The notes: generated by a model from the letters alone, not told the origin. Numbered from the stretch's first letter, positions 52,537 to 61,214 are shown. The stretch: DNA of 64,000 nucleotides from Chryseobacterium limigenitum (GCF_900114875.1 NZ_FPKW01000010.1:1-64000), one strand, 5' to 3'. Numbers and translations: made by a program.

Positions 52537-55434
52537 ATGAAGTTGAAATGTATAGTTTTTATTCTGCTCGCCATGACCTGTTTTATGTATGGACAGAAAA
52601 AGCCTTTGGATCATTCTGTTTACGACAGTTGGCAAAATATAGGTGCGAGAAAAATCTCAAATGACGGAAAATGGATTGCCTATTCTGTAGATGCTCAGGA
52701 AGGAAATCCCATCCTTTTTTTATATTCGGTTAAAAATAAAGATTCGAAGAAGTTTCCTAGGGGAACGAAAGTGGAATTTACAAATGATTCAAAGTTTGGC
52801 ATTTTTCAAATCCGCCCTTTGTATAAAGATGTAAAAGCGGTGAAGGATAAAAAATTAAAACAGAATAAGCTAACAAAAGACAGTCTTGTCATCGTTGATT
52901 TTTCGAGTGGTAAAACGGAGAAAATTCCTAATGTAAAAGGGTTTAAAATTCCTGAAAAAGGAGGTTCTTATGTCGCCTATCTTTTGGAAAACATGAAAGA
53001 TAAATCTTCGGATGATGCTTCTGATAAAGATGATGGAGAAGAAAAGAAAGACGACGATAAAAATGCAAAGCCTTTGCAGCTGGTAGTTCGGAATCTTTTG
53101 GATGGAAAAAGTACAACCTATGAGAATGTTTTCCGCTATGAATTCAGTAACAATGGGAAGCAACTTGTTTTTGTAACCAAGAAACCGGAAGAGAAAACCA
53201 ATAAAGATAAAAAAGAGAAGAAAGATTCTTTGGATGCTCAATCTGCAGAGAAAAAAGTTACGGACAAATCAAAGCCAAAGAAATATACGCTTCAAACCGT
53301 ACAGGTAGTTAATTTACAAACAGGAGCTGTAAATAAAATTTCGGAAATGGAAGGCGATTTCTCCCAGTTATCTTTTGATGAAGAAGGAAATCAGCTGGCG
53401 TTTGTAGGAACTTCTTCTGCACAGAATGATTTGGTGAAATTGTATCAGTTTTATTATTTTAATTTAAAAAACAATAAAAAGGAAATTGTAGCCAATGATA
53501 ATGCACAAATGAAGAAGAATTGGGTAATTTCTGAAAATAGGTTACCAAAATTCAGCAAAAATGGGAAGCAGTTATACTTTGGTGTTGCTCCAAAACCTAT
53601 TGCAAAAGATACTGCAATGATTGCAAACGATCATGCTGTTGTGGACATTTGGAATTATAAAGATGATTATCTGCAAACGGTACAGCTAAAGGAATTGAGG
53701 AATGATCTGAAAAAATCTTATGCAGCAGTAATGCAAACCGAAAAACCGGATTTCTTCAGAAATATCAATGGTGAGGATCTGGATACTTTACGATTGGTAA
53801 GCGAAGGAAATGCCGAATTTGCGCTGGGTATTACCAGTTTGAATAACCGTATTTCTTCGCAATGGGAAGGCTCAACAAAGAAAACCTATTTCCTTATCGA
53901 TAATAAAACAGGAGAGAGAACAGAAGTTATTAAAAATCTGGATGGGGCAGTTGCAGTATCTCCGCTTGGAAATTTTGTTGTGGTTTTTGACAGAGAAAAA
54001 GGGAAATGGCTGAGTTATAATGTGAAAACAAAACAAACACTTCCGTTGAGTACCGATTTGCCTGTTTCCTTCGTTGAAGAAGAATTTGATATGCCGGACT
54101 TTCCAAATTCTTATGGTATTGCATCATGGACGGATAAAGATGAATCTGTGATTATCAGAGACCGTTATGATCTTTGGGAATTTTTCCTGAACGGTTCAAA
54201 AAAACCAAGAAATATCACCAATGGATTCGGTCGTAAAAATAAAATAACATTTGATACTTACGATTTAGATAAAGATATTAAAAGCTTAAACCGAAAATCT
54301 TCCATTTACTTGTCGGCTTTTGATAACACATCCAAAGCGAACGGAATTTTTAAAACATCTATTCATTCGAATGGTGATCCTGTAAAAGTTCAGATGGAAA
54401 ATGTCTGGGGATATCGCAGTCTTCAAAAAGCGAAAAATGCGGAGGAGTATATTTTGATTAAAGAATCATACACTGACTCTCCAAATATTTTTACAACATC
54501 AGATTTCTCTAAGCAGGACAAGTTGAGTGATACCAATCCGCAGCAAAAGATTTACAATTGGGGAACAGACGAATTGGTAAACTGGACAACGCCAAAAGGA
54601 AATACATCTACAGGAGTTTTATACAAACCGGAAAATTTTGATCCGAATAAAAAATATCCTATGATTGTCTATTTCTATGAAAAACTTTCGGATAACCTGA
54701 ATCGTTATGTAGCTCCGGCTCCAACGCCTTCAAGATTAAATATCTCTTATTTTGTGAGCAACGGATATTTGGTTTTCACCCCTGATATTTCTTACACTGA
54801 TGGCTTACCTGGAGAATCTGCGATGGAATACATTAATTCCGGAGTTGAAAAGCTAAAGCAAAATCCGTGGGTAGATGGCGCTAAAATAGGAATTCAGGGG
54901 CAAAGCTGGGGAGGATATCAGGTGGCTTATCTTATTGCTCATACCGATATGTATGCTGCAGCATGGAGTGGCGCACCTGTCGTCAATATGACTTCTGCTT
55001 ATGGAGGAATTCGTTGGTCTTCAGGGATGAACCGCCAATTTCAGTATGAAAAATCGCAGAGCAGATTAGGGAAAAATCTATGGGAAGCACCGGATCTTTA
55101 TATTAAAAATTCACCGCTTTTTACAATTGATAAAGTGAAAACTCCCGTAGTTATAATGAGTAATGATAAAGACGGAGCAGTGCCTTGGTATCAGGGAATT
55201 GAAATGTTTACCGCATTACGCCGTCTGGGGAAACAAGTTTGGCTTCTGAATTATAATGGCGATGATCATAATCTTATGAAACGCCAGAACAGAAAAGATA
55301 TCCAAATCCGTGAACAGCAGTTTTTTGATTATTATCTTAAAGATACTAAAGCTCCGGCTTGGATGACCAAGGGCGTTCCTGCCACGCAAAAAGGGAAAGA
55401 CTGGGGATTTGAGCTAACAGACGAAAAGCCTTAA
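52537..55434 (+). CDS. S9 family prolyl-oligopeptidase-type peptidase
   Basis: 965 aa with an N-terminal signal peptide (MKLKCIVFILLAMTCFMYG). The N-terminal half is a beta-propeller (WDELYE-like blades, e.g. GARKISNDGKWIAYSVDAQEG). Lys/Asp-rich insertions near residues 160-185 and 220-250 interrupt it. The C-terminal catalytic domain has GQSWGGYQ (Ser 790), NDKDGAVPW (Asp about 879) and GDDHNLM (His 911), a complete triad. Secreted or periplasmic serine peptidase cutting after Pro or similar residues. Single gene ended by a terminator. Confidence 0.93.
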   Translation: MKLKCIVFILLAMTCFMYGQKKPLDHSVYDSWQNIGARKISNDGKWIAYSVDAQEGNPILFLYSVKNKDSKKFPRGTKVEFTNDSKFGIFQIRPLYKDVKAVKDKKLKQNKLTKDSLVIVDFSSGKTEKIPNVKGFKIPEKGGSYVAYLLENMKDKSSDDASDKDDGEEKKDDDKNAKPLQLVVRNLLDGKSTTYENVFRYEFSNNGKQLVFVTKKPEEKTNKDKKEKKDSLDAQSAEKKVTDKSKPKKYTLQTVQVVNLQTGAVNKISEMEGDFSQLSFDEEGNQLAFVGTSSAQNDLVKLYQFYYFNLKNNKKEIVANDNAQMKKNWVISENRLPKFSKNGKQLYFGVAPKPIAKDTAMIANDHAVVDIWNYKDDYLQTVQLKELRNDLKKSYAAVMQTEKPDFFRNINGEDLDTLRLVSEGNAEFALGITSLNNRISSQWEGSTKKTYFLIDNKTGERTEVIKNLDGAVAVSPLGNFVVVFDREKGKWLSYNVKTKQTLPLSTDLPVSFVEEEFDMPDFPNSYGIASWTDKDESVIIRDRYDLWEFFLNGSKKPRNITNGFGRKNKITFDTYDLDKDIKSLNRKSSIYLSAFDNTSKANGIFKTSIHSNGDPVKVQMENVWGYRSLQKAKNAEEYILIKESYTDSPNIFTTSDFSKQDKLSDTNPQQKIYNWGTDELVNWTTPKGNTSTGVLYKPENFDPNKKYPMIVYFYEKLSDNLNRYVAPAPTPSRLNISYFVSNGYLVFTPDISYTDGLPGESAMEYINSGVEKLKQNPWVDGAKIGIQGQSWGGYQVAYLIAHTDMYAAAWSGAPVVNMTSAYGGIRWSSGMNRQFQYEKSQSRLGKNLWEAPDLYIKNSPLFTIDKVKTPVVIMSNDKDGAVPWYQGIEMFTALRRLGKQVWLLNYNGDDHNLMKRQNRKDIQIREQQFFDYYLKDTKAPAWMTKGVPATQKGKDWGFELTDEKP

Positions 55435-55448
55435 TATTGATAAATAAG

Positions 55449-55477
55449 AATCGGCGGCACCTTTGGTGCCGCCGATT
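55449..55477. terminator. Bidirectional terminator
   Basis: Stem AATCGGCGGCACC / GGTGCCGCCGATT with loop TTT, between the S9 peptidase and recA, which converge. Confidence 0.85.
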
Positions 55478-55497
55478 TGTTTAATATGAATTAGAAA

Positions 55498-56505
55498 TTA
55501 CTGCTTTTTAATAGCGATTTCTTCTTTGATTTTGTTTTCTAATTCCTCAGAAAGCTCGGGATTGTCTTTTAATAGATCTCTTACAGCATCACGGCCTTGT
55601 CCAAGCTTAGTTTCGCCGTAGCTGAACCAAGAACCACTTTTCTTCACAATTCCCATATCTACTGCAGCATCAAGGATTTCTCCTGTTTTAGAAACACCTT
55701 CACCGTACATAATGTCAAATTCTGCCATTTTGAAAGGTGGAGCAACTTTGTTTTTCACAATTTTCACTTTTACACGGCTTCCAACAGCTTCATCTCCGTT
55801 TTTGATCGGCGCACTTGCTTTTCTGATGTCTACTCTTACAGAAGCATAGAATTTCAATGCGTTACCACCCGTTGTTGTTTCAGGATTTCCGAACATTACA
55901 CCGATTTTCTCTCTCAACTGGTTGATGAAAATTACTGTACATTTTGTTCTGGAAATAGTTGCCGTCAATTTTCTTAATGCCTGAGACATCAATCTTGCAT
56001 GAAGACCCATTTTAGAATCTCCCATTTCACCTTCGATCTCCGCTTTTGGAGTTAACGCAGCTACAGAGTCAATTACCACAATGTCAATTGCTCCTGAACG
56101 GATCAGGTTGTCAGCAATTTCTAAAGCCTGCTCACCGTTGTCGGGCTGAGAAATGATTAAGTTTTCAAGATCAATTCCCAACTTTCCTGCATAACCTCTG
56201 TCGAAAGCGTGCTCTGCATCAATAAATGCAGCAATTCCGCCTGCTTTCTGAGCTTCTGCGATTGCGTGAAGCGTTAAAGTTGTTTTACCTGAAGATTCAG
56301 GTCCGTAAATTTCAATGATTCTTCCTCTTGGATATCCGCCAACGCCTAAAGCGATATCTAATCCTAAAGATCCTGAAGGAATAACTTCGATAGTAGTGTC
56401 GATTGCACTATCTCCTAACGTCATTACAGTCCCTTTTCCGTATGTTTTATCTAGCTTGTCAAGCACTAATGCAAGTGCCTTTTTCTTATCTTCTATGTTG
56501 CTCAT
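55498..56505 (-). CDS. recA: Recombinase RecA
   Basis: 335 aa. It forms filaments on single-stranded DNA, pairs homologous strands and triggers SOS. Walker [10 protein letters not shown] (68-76), [11 protein letters not shown] (Walker B), [21 protein letters not shown] (L2 loop region, in parts: [14 protein letters not shown]) and the C-terminal domain to KQ. No LexA-type operator could be identified upstream. It borders the accessory region that starts at 57 kb. Confidence 0.98.
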   Translation of the reverse strand: MSNIEDKKKALALVLDKLDKTYGKGTVMTLGDSAIDTTIEVIPSGSLGLDIALGVGGYPRGRIIEIYGPESSGKTTLTLHAIAEAQKAGGIAAFIDAEHAFDRGYAGKLGIDLENLIISQPDNGEQALEIADNLIRSGAIDIVVIDSVAALTPKAEIEGEMGDSKMGLHARLMSQALRKLTATISRTKCTVIFINQLREKIGVMFGNPETTTGGNALKFYASVRVDIRKASAPIKNGDEAVGSRVKVKIVKNKVAPPFKMAEFDIMYGEGVSKTGEILDAAVDMGIVKKSGSWFSYGETKLGQGRDAVRDLLKDNPELSEELENKIKEEIAIKKQ

Positions 56506-56525
56506 CTGTTGTTAAAATAATTGCT

Positions 56526-56533
56526 CAAAAATA
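56526..56533 (-). promoter_or_regulatory. Putative -7 box of recA
   Basis: Read on the minus strand: TATTTTTG, 20 nt upstream of the ATG at 56505. The spacing to the nearest TTG is 14 nt, shorter than consensus. Confidence 0.4.
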
Positions 56534-56767
56534 GTGAATTTTACCGTCAAAAACTAATATTATTTGTTCCTGAGAATTGATTTTATAGTTAAAAAATAAT
56601 AAAATTTGATGGGGTATGTTATTCAAAACGAATTAAATGCAGGATTAAAATCGTGTTGCTTATTGAGGGGTAAAGTTTGCGAATATTTTTACTATTCAAA
56701 CATTCTTTTATATTGGGCTTATTTAAACTTTTCTTCTTTTAACAATCATCCCCAAAGCTTGTCATCA

Positions 56768-56829
56768 TGAAAGGATCTCGACATAGTATTAGAAAATAGC
56801 ATGGAAAGATTCGTGTTTGGATCCTTTCA
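56768..56829. repeat. Degraded REP-like inverted repeat
   Basis: Arms TGAAAGGATC (56768-56777) and GATCCTTTCA (56820-56829) with 42 bp between. The left arm is preceded by TGTCATCA, a start similar to the TGTCAT of the perfect repeat at 32 kb, so both may be members of one family of intergenic palindromes. Confidence 0.55.
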
Positions 56830-57000
56830 GGATTGTAAAATACAATACAAATATTTGATTTTCAATACTATTTAAATCAGCTTAGTCAACCCCTAGTCAA
56901 TAAGTTTAAATTTTAACTTTAATTGACTATAATTTATCTAAACTTTTTAGATTCTTTCATCTTACTTCTGCATTAAAAATCTTAAAAACAAATATAAAAT

Positions 57001-57029
57001 AAAAACGGAATGAAAGAATCACCCCGTTT
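57001..57029 (-). terminator. Terminator of the leftmost element gene
   Basis: Stem AAACGG / CCGTTT, followed on the minus strand by TTTTTATTTTA. It lies 44 bp beyond the stop of the 196-aa ORF. Confidence 0.6.
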
Positions 57030-57072
57030 ATACATAATTGCAAATCTTTTGCAAAAGTTACAGCAAAATTTT

Positions 57073-57663
57073 TTACATCAGTAAAGCCCTTTCCCAATCT
57101 TCAAAATTGATGTCCTTTCTTGCATTAATCTTTTTCATGAGCTGTAAATATTTCTTTGTCGGTTTCCCGTTATAGAACTTCTTAAAATGCTTTTTATAGA
57201 GTTCCTCATACAATTTATCATTCAGGTAAGAGCCAAAGACCTTTTCCCAATCCCTCCACTTTTTAGACTGCAACTGTTTTTCATAATACAAACCGTTAAA
57301 AGCTGTCCTATGCAGAAAGTACCCACTGTTTAAATGCAGTTTCCTGCAAACCTTTTGCGTATGAGGACAGACGAAAAACCATAATAAACCATTTCCCAGA
57401 TTGGAGGGACGGGTAATTAATTTCACTTTGTAATTGACCTTTTGAGAGTCATTAAAGGTATAATCTAGGGTAATGTAGCCATCCGTGTCGTTAGTCTCTA
57501 TAATGACCGTTATTGAACTTGCCTTGGCTCCATTGCTCGTATTCCAATATATACTCCTGTTAAGGTGTACATTAGGCTGTAAATAGCCCAATTTCTTTAA
57601 ATCTGCAATTGTGATTCGTTTTAAACATTCTACCTCATCGGGACTGTTGCTCCATCTTCCCAT
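57073..57663 (-). CDS. Unknown element protein with zinc-ribbon-like core
   Basis: 196 aa. The middle has WFFVCPHTQKVCRKLHL then GYFLHRTAFNGLYYEKQLQSKKWRD (in parts: FLHRTAFNGLYYEKQ), reminiscent of the degenerate zinc ribbons of phage and IS proteins (usually CPxC...RC). Only two Cys remain at 4-residue-plus spacing, so metal binding is uncertain. The N-terminal part (residues 5-90) is polar with a beta-rich feel (TVIIETNDTDGYITLDYTF). Leader and start share AAAATTAAGATTATGG with the 294-aa gene of the element. Family not recognised beyond this. Confidence 0.55.
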   Translation of the reverse strand: MGRWSNSPDEVECLKRITIADLKKLGYLQPNVHLNRSIYWNTSNGAKASSITVIIETNDTDGYITLDYTFNDSQKVNYKVKLITRPSNLGNGLLWFFVCPHTQKVCRKLHLNSGYFLHRTAFNGLYYEKQLQSKKWRDWEKVFGSYLNDKLYEELYKKHFKKFYNGKPTKKYLQLMKKINARKDINFEDWERALLM

Positions 57664-57950
57664 AATCTTAATTTTTAAATGTTACTTGGTGTTTATATCT
57701 ATTTTCCATTTGCATTGCGTTTGCACCGCGTTCGTTTCTGCAACTGCTTTATTAAATTTCACTTTAGGATCTTAAAATTTTCGAGCCTCTTTTTCCAGCC
57801 TGAAAATAAAACCTAAATTTTTAAGGAACTTTTCACCTTTTCCAGCCTATTTTTGACATAATTCCTTTATTCATAATGGTTTCAAACGTTTTTAAATGTG
57901 TCCGGAAACGACGTATATTAAAATCCGTTTATTTCCTCTGTAAACAGGCG

Positions 57951-58328
57951 TTATTTCTCAATAAACACCTCAGATTCCGGTAGTTCAATTTCAAAACTTA
58001 ACTTTTCCAACAGGTCTTGCCAATCCAAGTCCGACATTTCCACCAGCTTAAAATCCAATATATCGGAAAAATCTATACTCATTTCCGGAAGTTCTATATT
58101 TAACTCCTGCATATTTAATTCAGAATCCAACAAGACTACAAAATCAATTTCGGACCCTAACTCTAATTTCAATTCTAACTCCGAGAGATTAATTTCCAAC
58201 ACTTCAGTTTTCGGTTCCTGCAAATCCTGTTTACTGTCCTTTGCATTTTCCTTTCTTTTTTTAGATAAATCATAATTTCCGATACTTCTATTTTTAGCCT
58301 TATTTCCGGCACTAATTTTCTTTTTCAT
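57951..58328 (-). CDS. Small bipolar protein: basic N-terminus, acidic Leu-rich C-terminus
   Basis: 125 aa. Residues 1-40 are strongly basic (KKKISAGNKAKNRS, KKRKENAKD). Residues 42-125 are very acidic and Leu/Ile-rich (ELELKLELGSEIDF, ELNMQELNIELPEMSIDF), with about 30 Asp/Glu against a handful of Lys. No Cys. It precedes nothing recognisable and lies 11 bp after the Rep stop. Such charge patterns occur in DNA-mimic inhibitors, but also in disordered scaffold proteins. Between it and the 196-aa ORF lie 287 bp without a gene that contain two CTTTTTCCAGCCT-like repeats. Confidence 0.55.
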   Translation of the reverse strand: MKKKISAGNKAKNRSIGNYDLSKKRKENAKDSKQDLQEPKTEVLEINLSELELKLELGSEIDFVVLLDSELNMQELNIELPEMSIDFSDILDFKLVEMSDLDWQDLLEKLSFEIELPESEVFIEK

Positions 58329-58339
58329 AACTGTTAATT

Positions 58340-59383
58340 TTAGAGGATGTCATTTAGACTTTTTGACCCTATATCTGAACGGTCGAAAAGTCTAAACTTT
58401 TGTTTTTCATTTTCGTTACAATTGTCGGTCGAAAAGTCTAAACTTTTTTCAGATAATTTTTCGATTTTCTGTTTTATCAATTCCGAAACTTTAGCCTTTA
58501 CATTTTGAGAATATTTCAATGTCATTTCCTGAAACTTTTTCTTATGATAATATTTATCTTTCTTGTTGAGATTTACCCAGTAGTTAGGGTTCCTGTAATC
58601 TTTAAGCTTGTTTATCTCTGAGTTTTTCATATTGGTTTGATCCATAGTATAGTCGTAGAAACAGACTTCCTGAAATTCTTTTAATAAAAGGTTTTTGAGG
58701 GGTATCATCATTTCAGGTTTTGCAATATCCGGTAAATACATAATTCCTAAATCATTGAGTAGGTTCATTTTCAGAAACTTAATCTCAAATCGTAAAGTAT
58801 TGGGTTGTAAATGCTCATTAACCGTCTTTTTAAACAAACTAAACGCCTTCTTTTCATGCGGTTTCATAAAATTTTGGTTTTCGGCTATCTTTTTTAATTT
58901 CTTTTCATACTGTGCAGTTTTATTATAGATTTTAATAATGTAATCTCTCTTTGCCGATTGATAGTAAAAAGAGCCTGAAATAGTTTTATTAAATTCTACG
59001 GATCGGTGAAACAATAAATTTTGTAAGAGTTTATTCGGATCAAACGGTAATTGAATGTTTACTCCTATTTCGATATTTTCCAGTCTGCAACATTGAGGTT
59101 TTACTCTTATTTCTGTTTCAAGGTCTTGTAACGCTGTGGAAAAGTTTCTCATATCAAAATCATTTCCGTTAAAATCGGTACGGTTAAAAAACTTGTGAAC
59201 ACTTCCTTTTACCATAATCCGACCGGAAGCGTATTTAATAATCTGCATTCCGAAATATTCACCTTCTTTTTTGTCGTCTGTTTCTCCGGTTTCATTATTC
59301 ACGGAAATGATAAAATCGGTTTTGTCGGTGGGTAACTCATAATTTTTATCCGTATAATGAAATTTTACAAAGTCTGTCAGCAT
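58340..59383 (-). CDS. Rolling-circle replication protein, filamentous-phage gene II/X family
   Basis: 347 aa. Region KGSVHKFFNRTDFNGNDFDMRNFSTAL (in parts: GSVHKFFNRTDFNGNDF) followed by LENIEIGVNIQLPFDP near residue 100 is the Phage_CRI/phage replication gene II pattern; SGSFYYQSAKRDYIIKIYNKT near residue 140-160 and TLRFEIKFLKM near 195 continue it. The enzyme would nick one strand at a double-strand origin and be joined to it through a Tyr; several Tyr (YNKTAQYEKK region) are candidates, and none can be chosen by eye. The C-terminal coding DNA carries two 22-bp direct repeats. Upstream gap to 59465 holds a hairpin. Confidence 0.75.
   Translation of the reverse strand: MLTDFVKFHYTDKNYELPTDKTDFIISVNNETGETDDKKEGEYFGMQIIKYASGRIMVKGSVHKFFNRTDFNGNDFDMRNFSTALQDLETEIRVKPQCCRLENIEIGVNIQLPFDPNKLLQNLLFHRSVEFNKTISGSFYYQSAKRDYIIKIYNKTAQYEKKLKKIAENQNFMKPHEKKAFSLFKKTVNEHLQPNTLRFEIKFLKMNLLNDLGIMYLPDIAKPEMMIPLKNLLLKEFQEVCFYDYTMDQTNMKNSEINKLKDYRNPNYWVNLNKKDKYYHKKKFQEMTLKYSQNVKAKVSELIKQKIEKLSEKSLDFSTDNCNENEKQKFRLFDRSDIGSKSLNDIL
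58354..58447. repeat. Direct and inverted repeats at the 3' end of rep
   Basis: Two 22-bp direct copies (58380-58401 and 58426-58447, 46 bp apart) each contain the perfect dyad AAAAGT-CTAA-ACTTTT. A related inverted copy of AAAAGTCTAAA lies at 58354-58367. Together they resemble Rep binding sites/iterons or a nick site at the end of the rep gene, though they are translated (KKSLDFST, KFRLFDRS). Confidence 0.7.
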
Positions 59384-59438
59384 AATTTCTTATCTTTGTA
59401 AAGACAAAAGGTTTTGCAATTTGTCAGGTTTGAACGCC

Positions 59439-59466
59439 TTAAGGAATGTATTTTACATTCCTTTTT
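59439..59466 (+). terminator. Hairpin upstream of rep
   Basis: AAGGAATG / CATTCCTT with T-run on the plus strand (59439-59467). No plus-strand gene precedes it, so it may act in the origin or as a leader structure. Confidence 0.35.
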
Positions 59467-59909
59467 TATTTCCGGCAATTGGTGATTATCTCGCTTATCC
59501 GCGTATGCAGATCATGTTTTGGGCAGGGATAAAATTCCTCGAAAATCCTAATTTCTATTTCCTTGTTACTTAATTCATAATAGACAATACATAAAGCATT
59601 ACCCGATTTTATAAGTAGGTTTGTGTAATAAAAATTGGCAGTTCCGGCAGGTCGTAGCCCTAAAACAGTACATTTTGCCCAATTGGAAGCATCACGAAGT
59701 CGTAAAAGGTTATTGAGTCCGCTAAAGGTGTTATAACCGTTATTCCTTTCAATACGGATAAATTCAGGCAGTAAATGATCTTTTTCAGAATAATCTTTTA
59801 CATTTGGCGGTGTATCTGTCTTTTTATACTGTCGAAAGGTCTTTTTAACCTCATCTAACCTGTAGATAATAGTTCTCTGATCCTGATAATGAGTGTTGGA
59901 AACTGGCAT
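59466..59909 (-). CDS. Unknown element protein
   Basis: 147 aa from ATG at 59909; a start at 59933 inside the preceding gene's stop would add eight residues. Polar, with RTIIYRLDEVKKTFRQYKK near the N-terminus, FSGLNNLLRLRDASNWAKC near the middle and a mixed beta region NALCIVYYELSNKEIEIRIFEEFYPC. No signal peptide or membrane segment. It starts ten bases after the HTH gene, so they are co-translated. Family not recognised. Confidence 0.55.
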   Translation of the reverse strand: MPVSNTHYQDQRTIIYRLDEVKKTFRQYKKTDTPPNVKDYSEKDHLLPEFIRIERNNGYNTFSGLNNLLRLRDASNWAKCTVLGLRPAGTANFYYTNLLIKSGNALCIVYYELSNKEIEIRIFEEFYPCPKHDLHTRISEIITNCRK

Positions 59910-59919
59910 AATAGAAAAT

Positions 59920-60198
59920 TTAATCGTTAACAATCATTGCATTTTCTATTTCATCCAGCCTGTAATATACTCTGGAACCGAGTTTATGGGATTTTAGTAT
60001 TCCGCGTTTACGCCACTCGTGAATGGTAGGCTTAGTCACACCGAAACGTTCGCAGACCTCATCTGCGGAGAGGTAGCGTTTCGGTTCGTTGTTTTTAAAG
60101 GTTTGGGTTAAATCGGCAAGTAGGGAATCCTTTACCTTGCTTACGATTTCGTTGATGAGGTTCTCTGGTTCTACTCCGATAAAATTAATCTGTTCCAT
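59920..60198 (-). CDS. Excisionase-like helix-turn-helix protein (HTH_17)
   Basis: 92 aa from the ATG at 60198 (a TTG further up overlaps the putative -7 box). The C-terminal half KRYLSADEVCERFGVTKPTIHEWRKRGILKSHKLGSRVYYRLDEIENAM is the MerR-like winged HTH_17/excisionase fold (motif written in parts: LSADEVCERFGVTKPTI, WRKRGILKSHKLGSR). The N-terminal 35 residues are a charged helix. Such proteins direct excision or control element genes; three 11-bp direct repeats lie just upstream and are likely its binding sites. Confidence 0.82.
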   Translation of the reverse strand: MEQINFIGVEPENLINEIVSKVKDSLLADLTQTFKNNEPKRYLSADEVCERFGVTKPTIHEWRKRGILKSHKLGSRVYYRLDEIENAMIVND

Positions 60199-60262
60199 TG
60201 TATCGTGATTTTTGTTTGTTTCACAATACAAAGATTTGAAATATCCTTACCGTATTTTACTC

Positions 60263-60295
60263 CTTTGGGGTAGCGATGAGGTAGCGTTGGGGTAG
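60263..60295. repeat. Three tandem 11-bp repeats upstream of the HTH gene
   Basis: CTTTGGGGTAG, CGATGAGGTAG and CGTTGGGGTAG in direct head-to-tail order (consensus CNWTGRGGTAG), 65 bp upstream of the HTH start. Spacing near one helix turn suits cooperative binding of HTH_17/BldC-like or Xis proteins. Confidence 0.75.
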
Positions 60296-60329
60296 TAAAA
60301 TAGGTAAGATAAGTTTAAGGAAACTGCTT

Positions 60330-61214
60330 CTAATAAGTCTTGGAGTTATAAAAATTTCTAATTGTATTTTTATGTTTTTCGTTGATCTGATAATCTTTTG
60401 AGGATTTATTTTTCGTCTTTCTGTTGAGGCAGTATTTTTTGATATTGGTATAACTTCCTCCGATCAGATTATGAATAATTTTATATTCATTTTCGGGACT
60501 TACTCCGTCCTTGACAAGCTTGGTGAAAACACCCAAATGTTCCAAAAGTGCTATCTTTTCCGGAGTTGTTAAGTTACTTTTGGATTCTTTTTCCTTCTGT
60601 CTTTCGGGGGCTATTTTCTTTAAAATAAATTCGTTAATGAGTTTCATTTCACCCAAAAAAATGAGATACTTATCATAATCAAATACTACACAACCCATTT
60701 TAAAATTCCCTTCTTCAAATAAGGTTTTCCCTTCCTCATCCACTACAGGTTCGTTATTATCGTCATAAACAGATCGTGCCTCTACAATTTCTTTTTCTAT
60801 TTTAAAGAATGGGAGTAGCTGATAAATCACATTATTAAAATAAAATCTGTCATGTGGAACAAAGTTTATCAATTCACCTTCGAAATCATAAATAAACTCT
60901 ACCAGCTTATTATCGTTACATAAATTGAACTTTTTCTTGAAATTACTTTCCAAAACGCCAATAAAAATGGAAACATAATTAGGTATTTCATATTCTGTCG
61001 TAATTCCGTCAACACCGAACGACATATCAGTTAGAGTATATTTGGGTGTCTCGTCTTCAAATTCCCTGTACCCAACATAATATCCTGCAAGAGAATAAAG
61101 CCATTTGAGGTAATCTATTTCATTTTTGCCCGAATTGTCCTGTAACCAAAGTTCGAAATCGGTTTTATTATTATCTGTAAATTCTTTGTAAGAATAATAA
61201 AATGGTAAATCCAT
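60330..61214 (-). CDS. Unknown element protein, 294 aa
   Basis: Cytoplasmic, charged and aromatic-rich: YYSYKEFTDNNKTDFELWLQDNSG at the start, YSLAGYYVGYREFEDETPKYTLTDM (in parts), then VVFDYDKYLIFLGEMKLINEFILKK and, near the C-terminus, LTTPEKIALLEHLGVFTKL followed by SYTNIKKYCLNRKTKNKSSKD. The C-terminal segment with repeated EKIALLEHLG is similar to motifs in Bacteroidetes mobile-element proteins. Function unknown. A 9-bp dyad lies 36 bp upstream. Confidence 0.6.
   Translation of the reverse strand: MDLPFYYSYKEFTDNNKTDFELWLQDNSGKNEIDYLKWLYSLAGYYVGYREFEDETPKYTLTDMSFGVDGITTEYEIPNYVSIFIGVLESNFKKKFNLCNDNKLVEFIYDFEGELINFVPHDRFYFNNVIYQLLPFFKIEKEIVEARSVYDDNNEPVVDEEGKTLFEEGNFKMGCVVFDYDKYLIFLGEMKLINEFILKKIAPERQKEKESKSNLTTPEKIALLEHLGVFTKLVKDGVSPENEYKIIHNLIGGSYTNIKKYCLNRKTKNKSSKDYQINEKHKNTIRNFYNSKTY

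Larger units (their letters stand above)
56534..57072. other. Intergenic region at the element border
   Basis: About 540 bp of AT-rich DNA between recA and the first ORF of the accessory element. It holds a degraded REP-like inverted repeat near 56768-56829 and a terminator near 57001-57029. The left border of the element must lie here, but I see no clear attachment-site repeat. Confidence 0.5.
57073..61214. mobile_element. Putative integrated rolling-circle element
   Basis: Six minus-strand ORFs with phage/plasmid character: a Rep of the filamentous-phage gene II/X type, an excisionase-like HTH protein and four unknown proteins, with repeat arrays between them. No integrase or conjugation gene is seen. 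The borders are set by the outermost ORFs and are approximate; a replicative satellite or a Xer-dependent element are alternatives. Confidence 0.6.
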
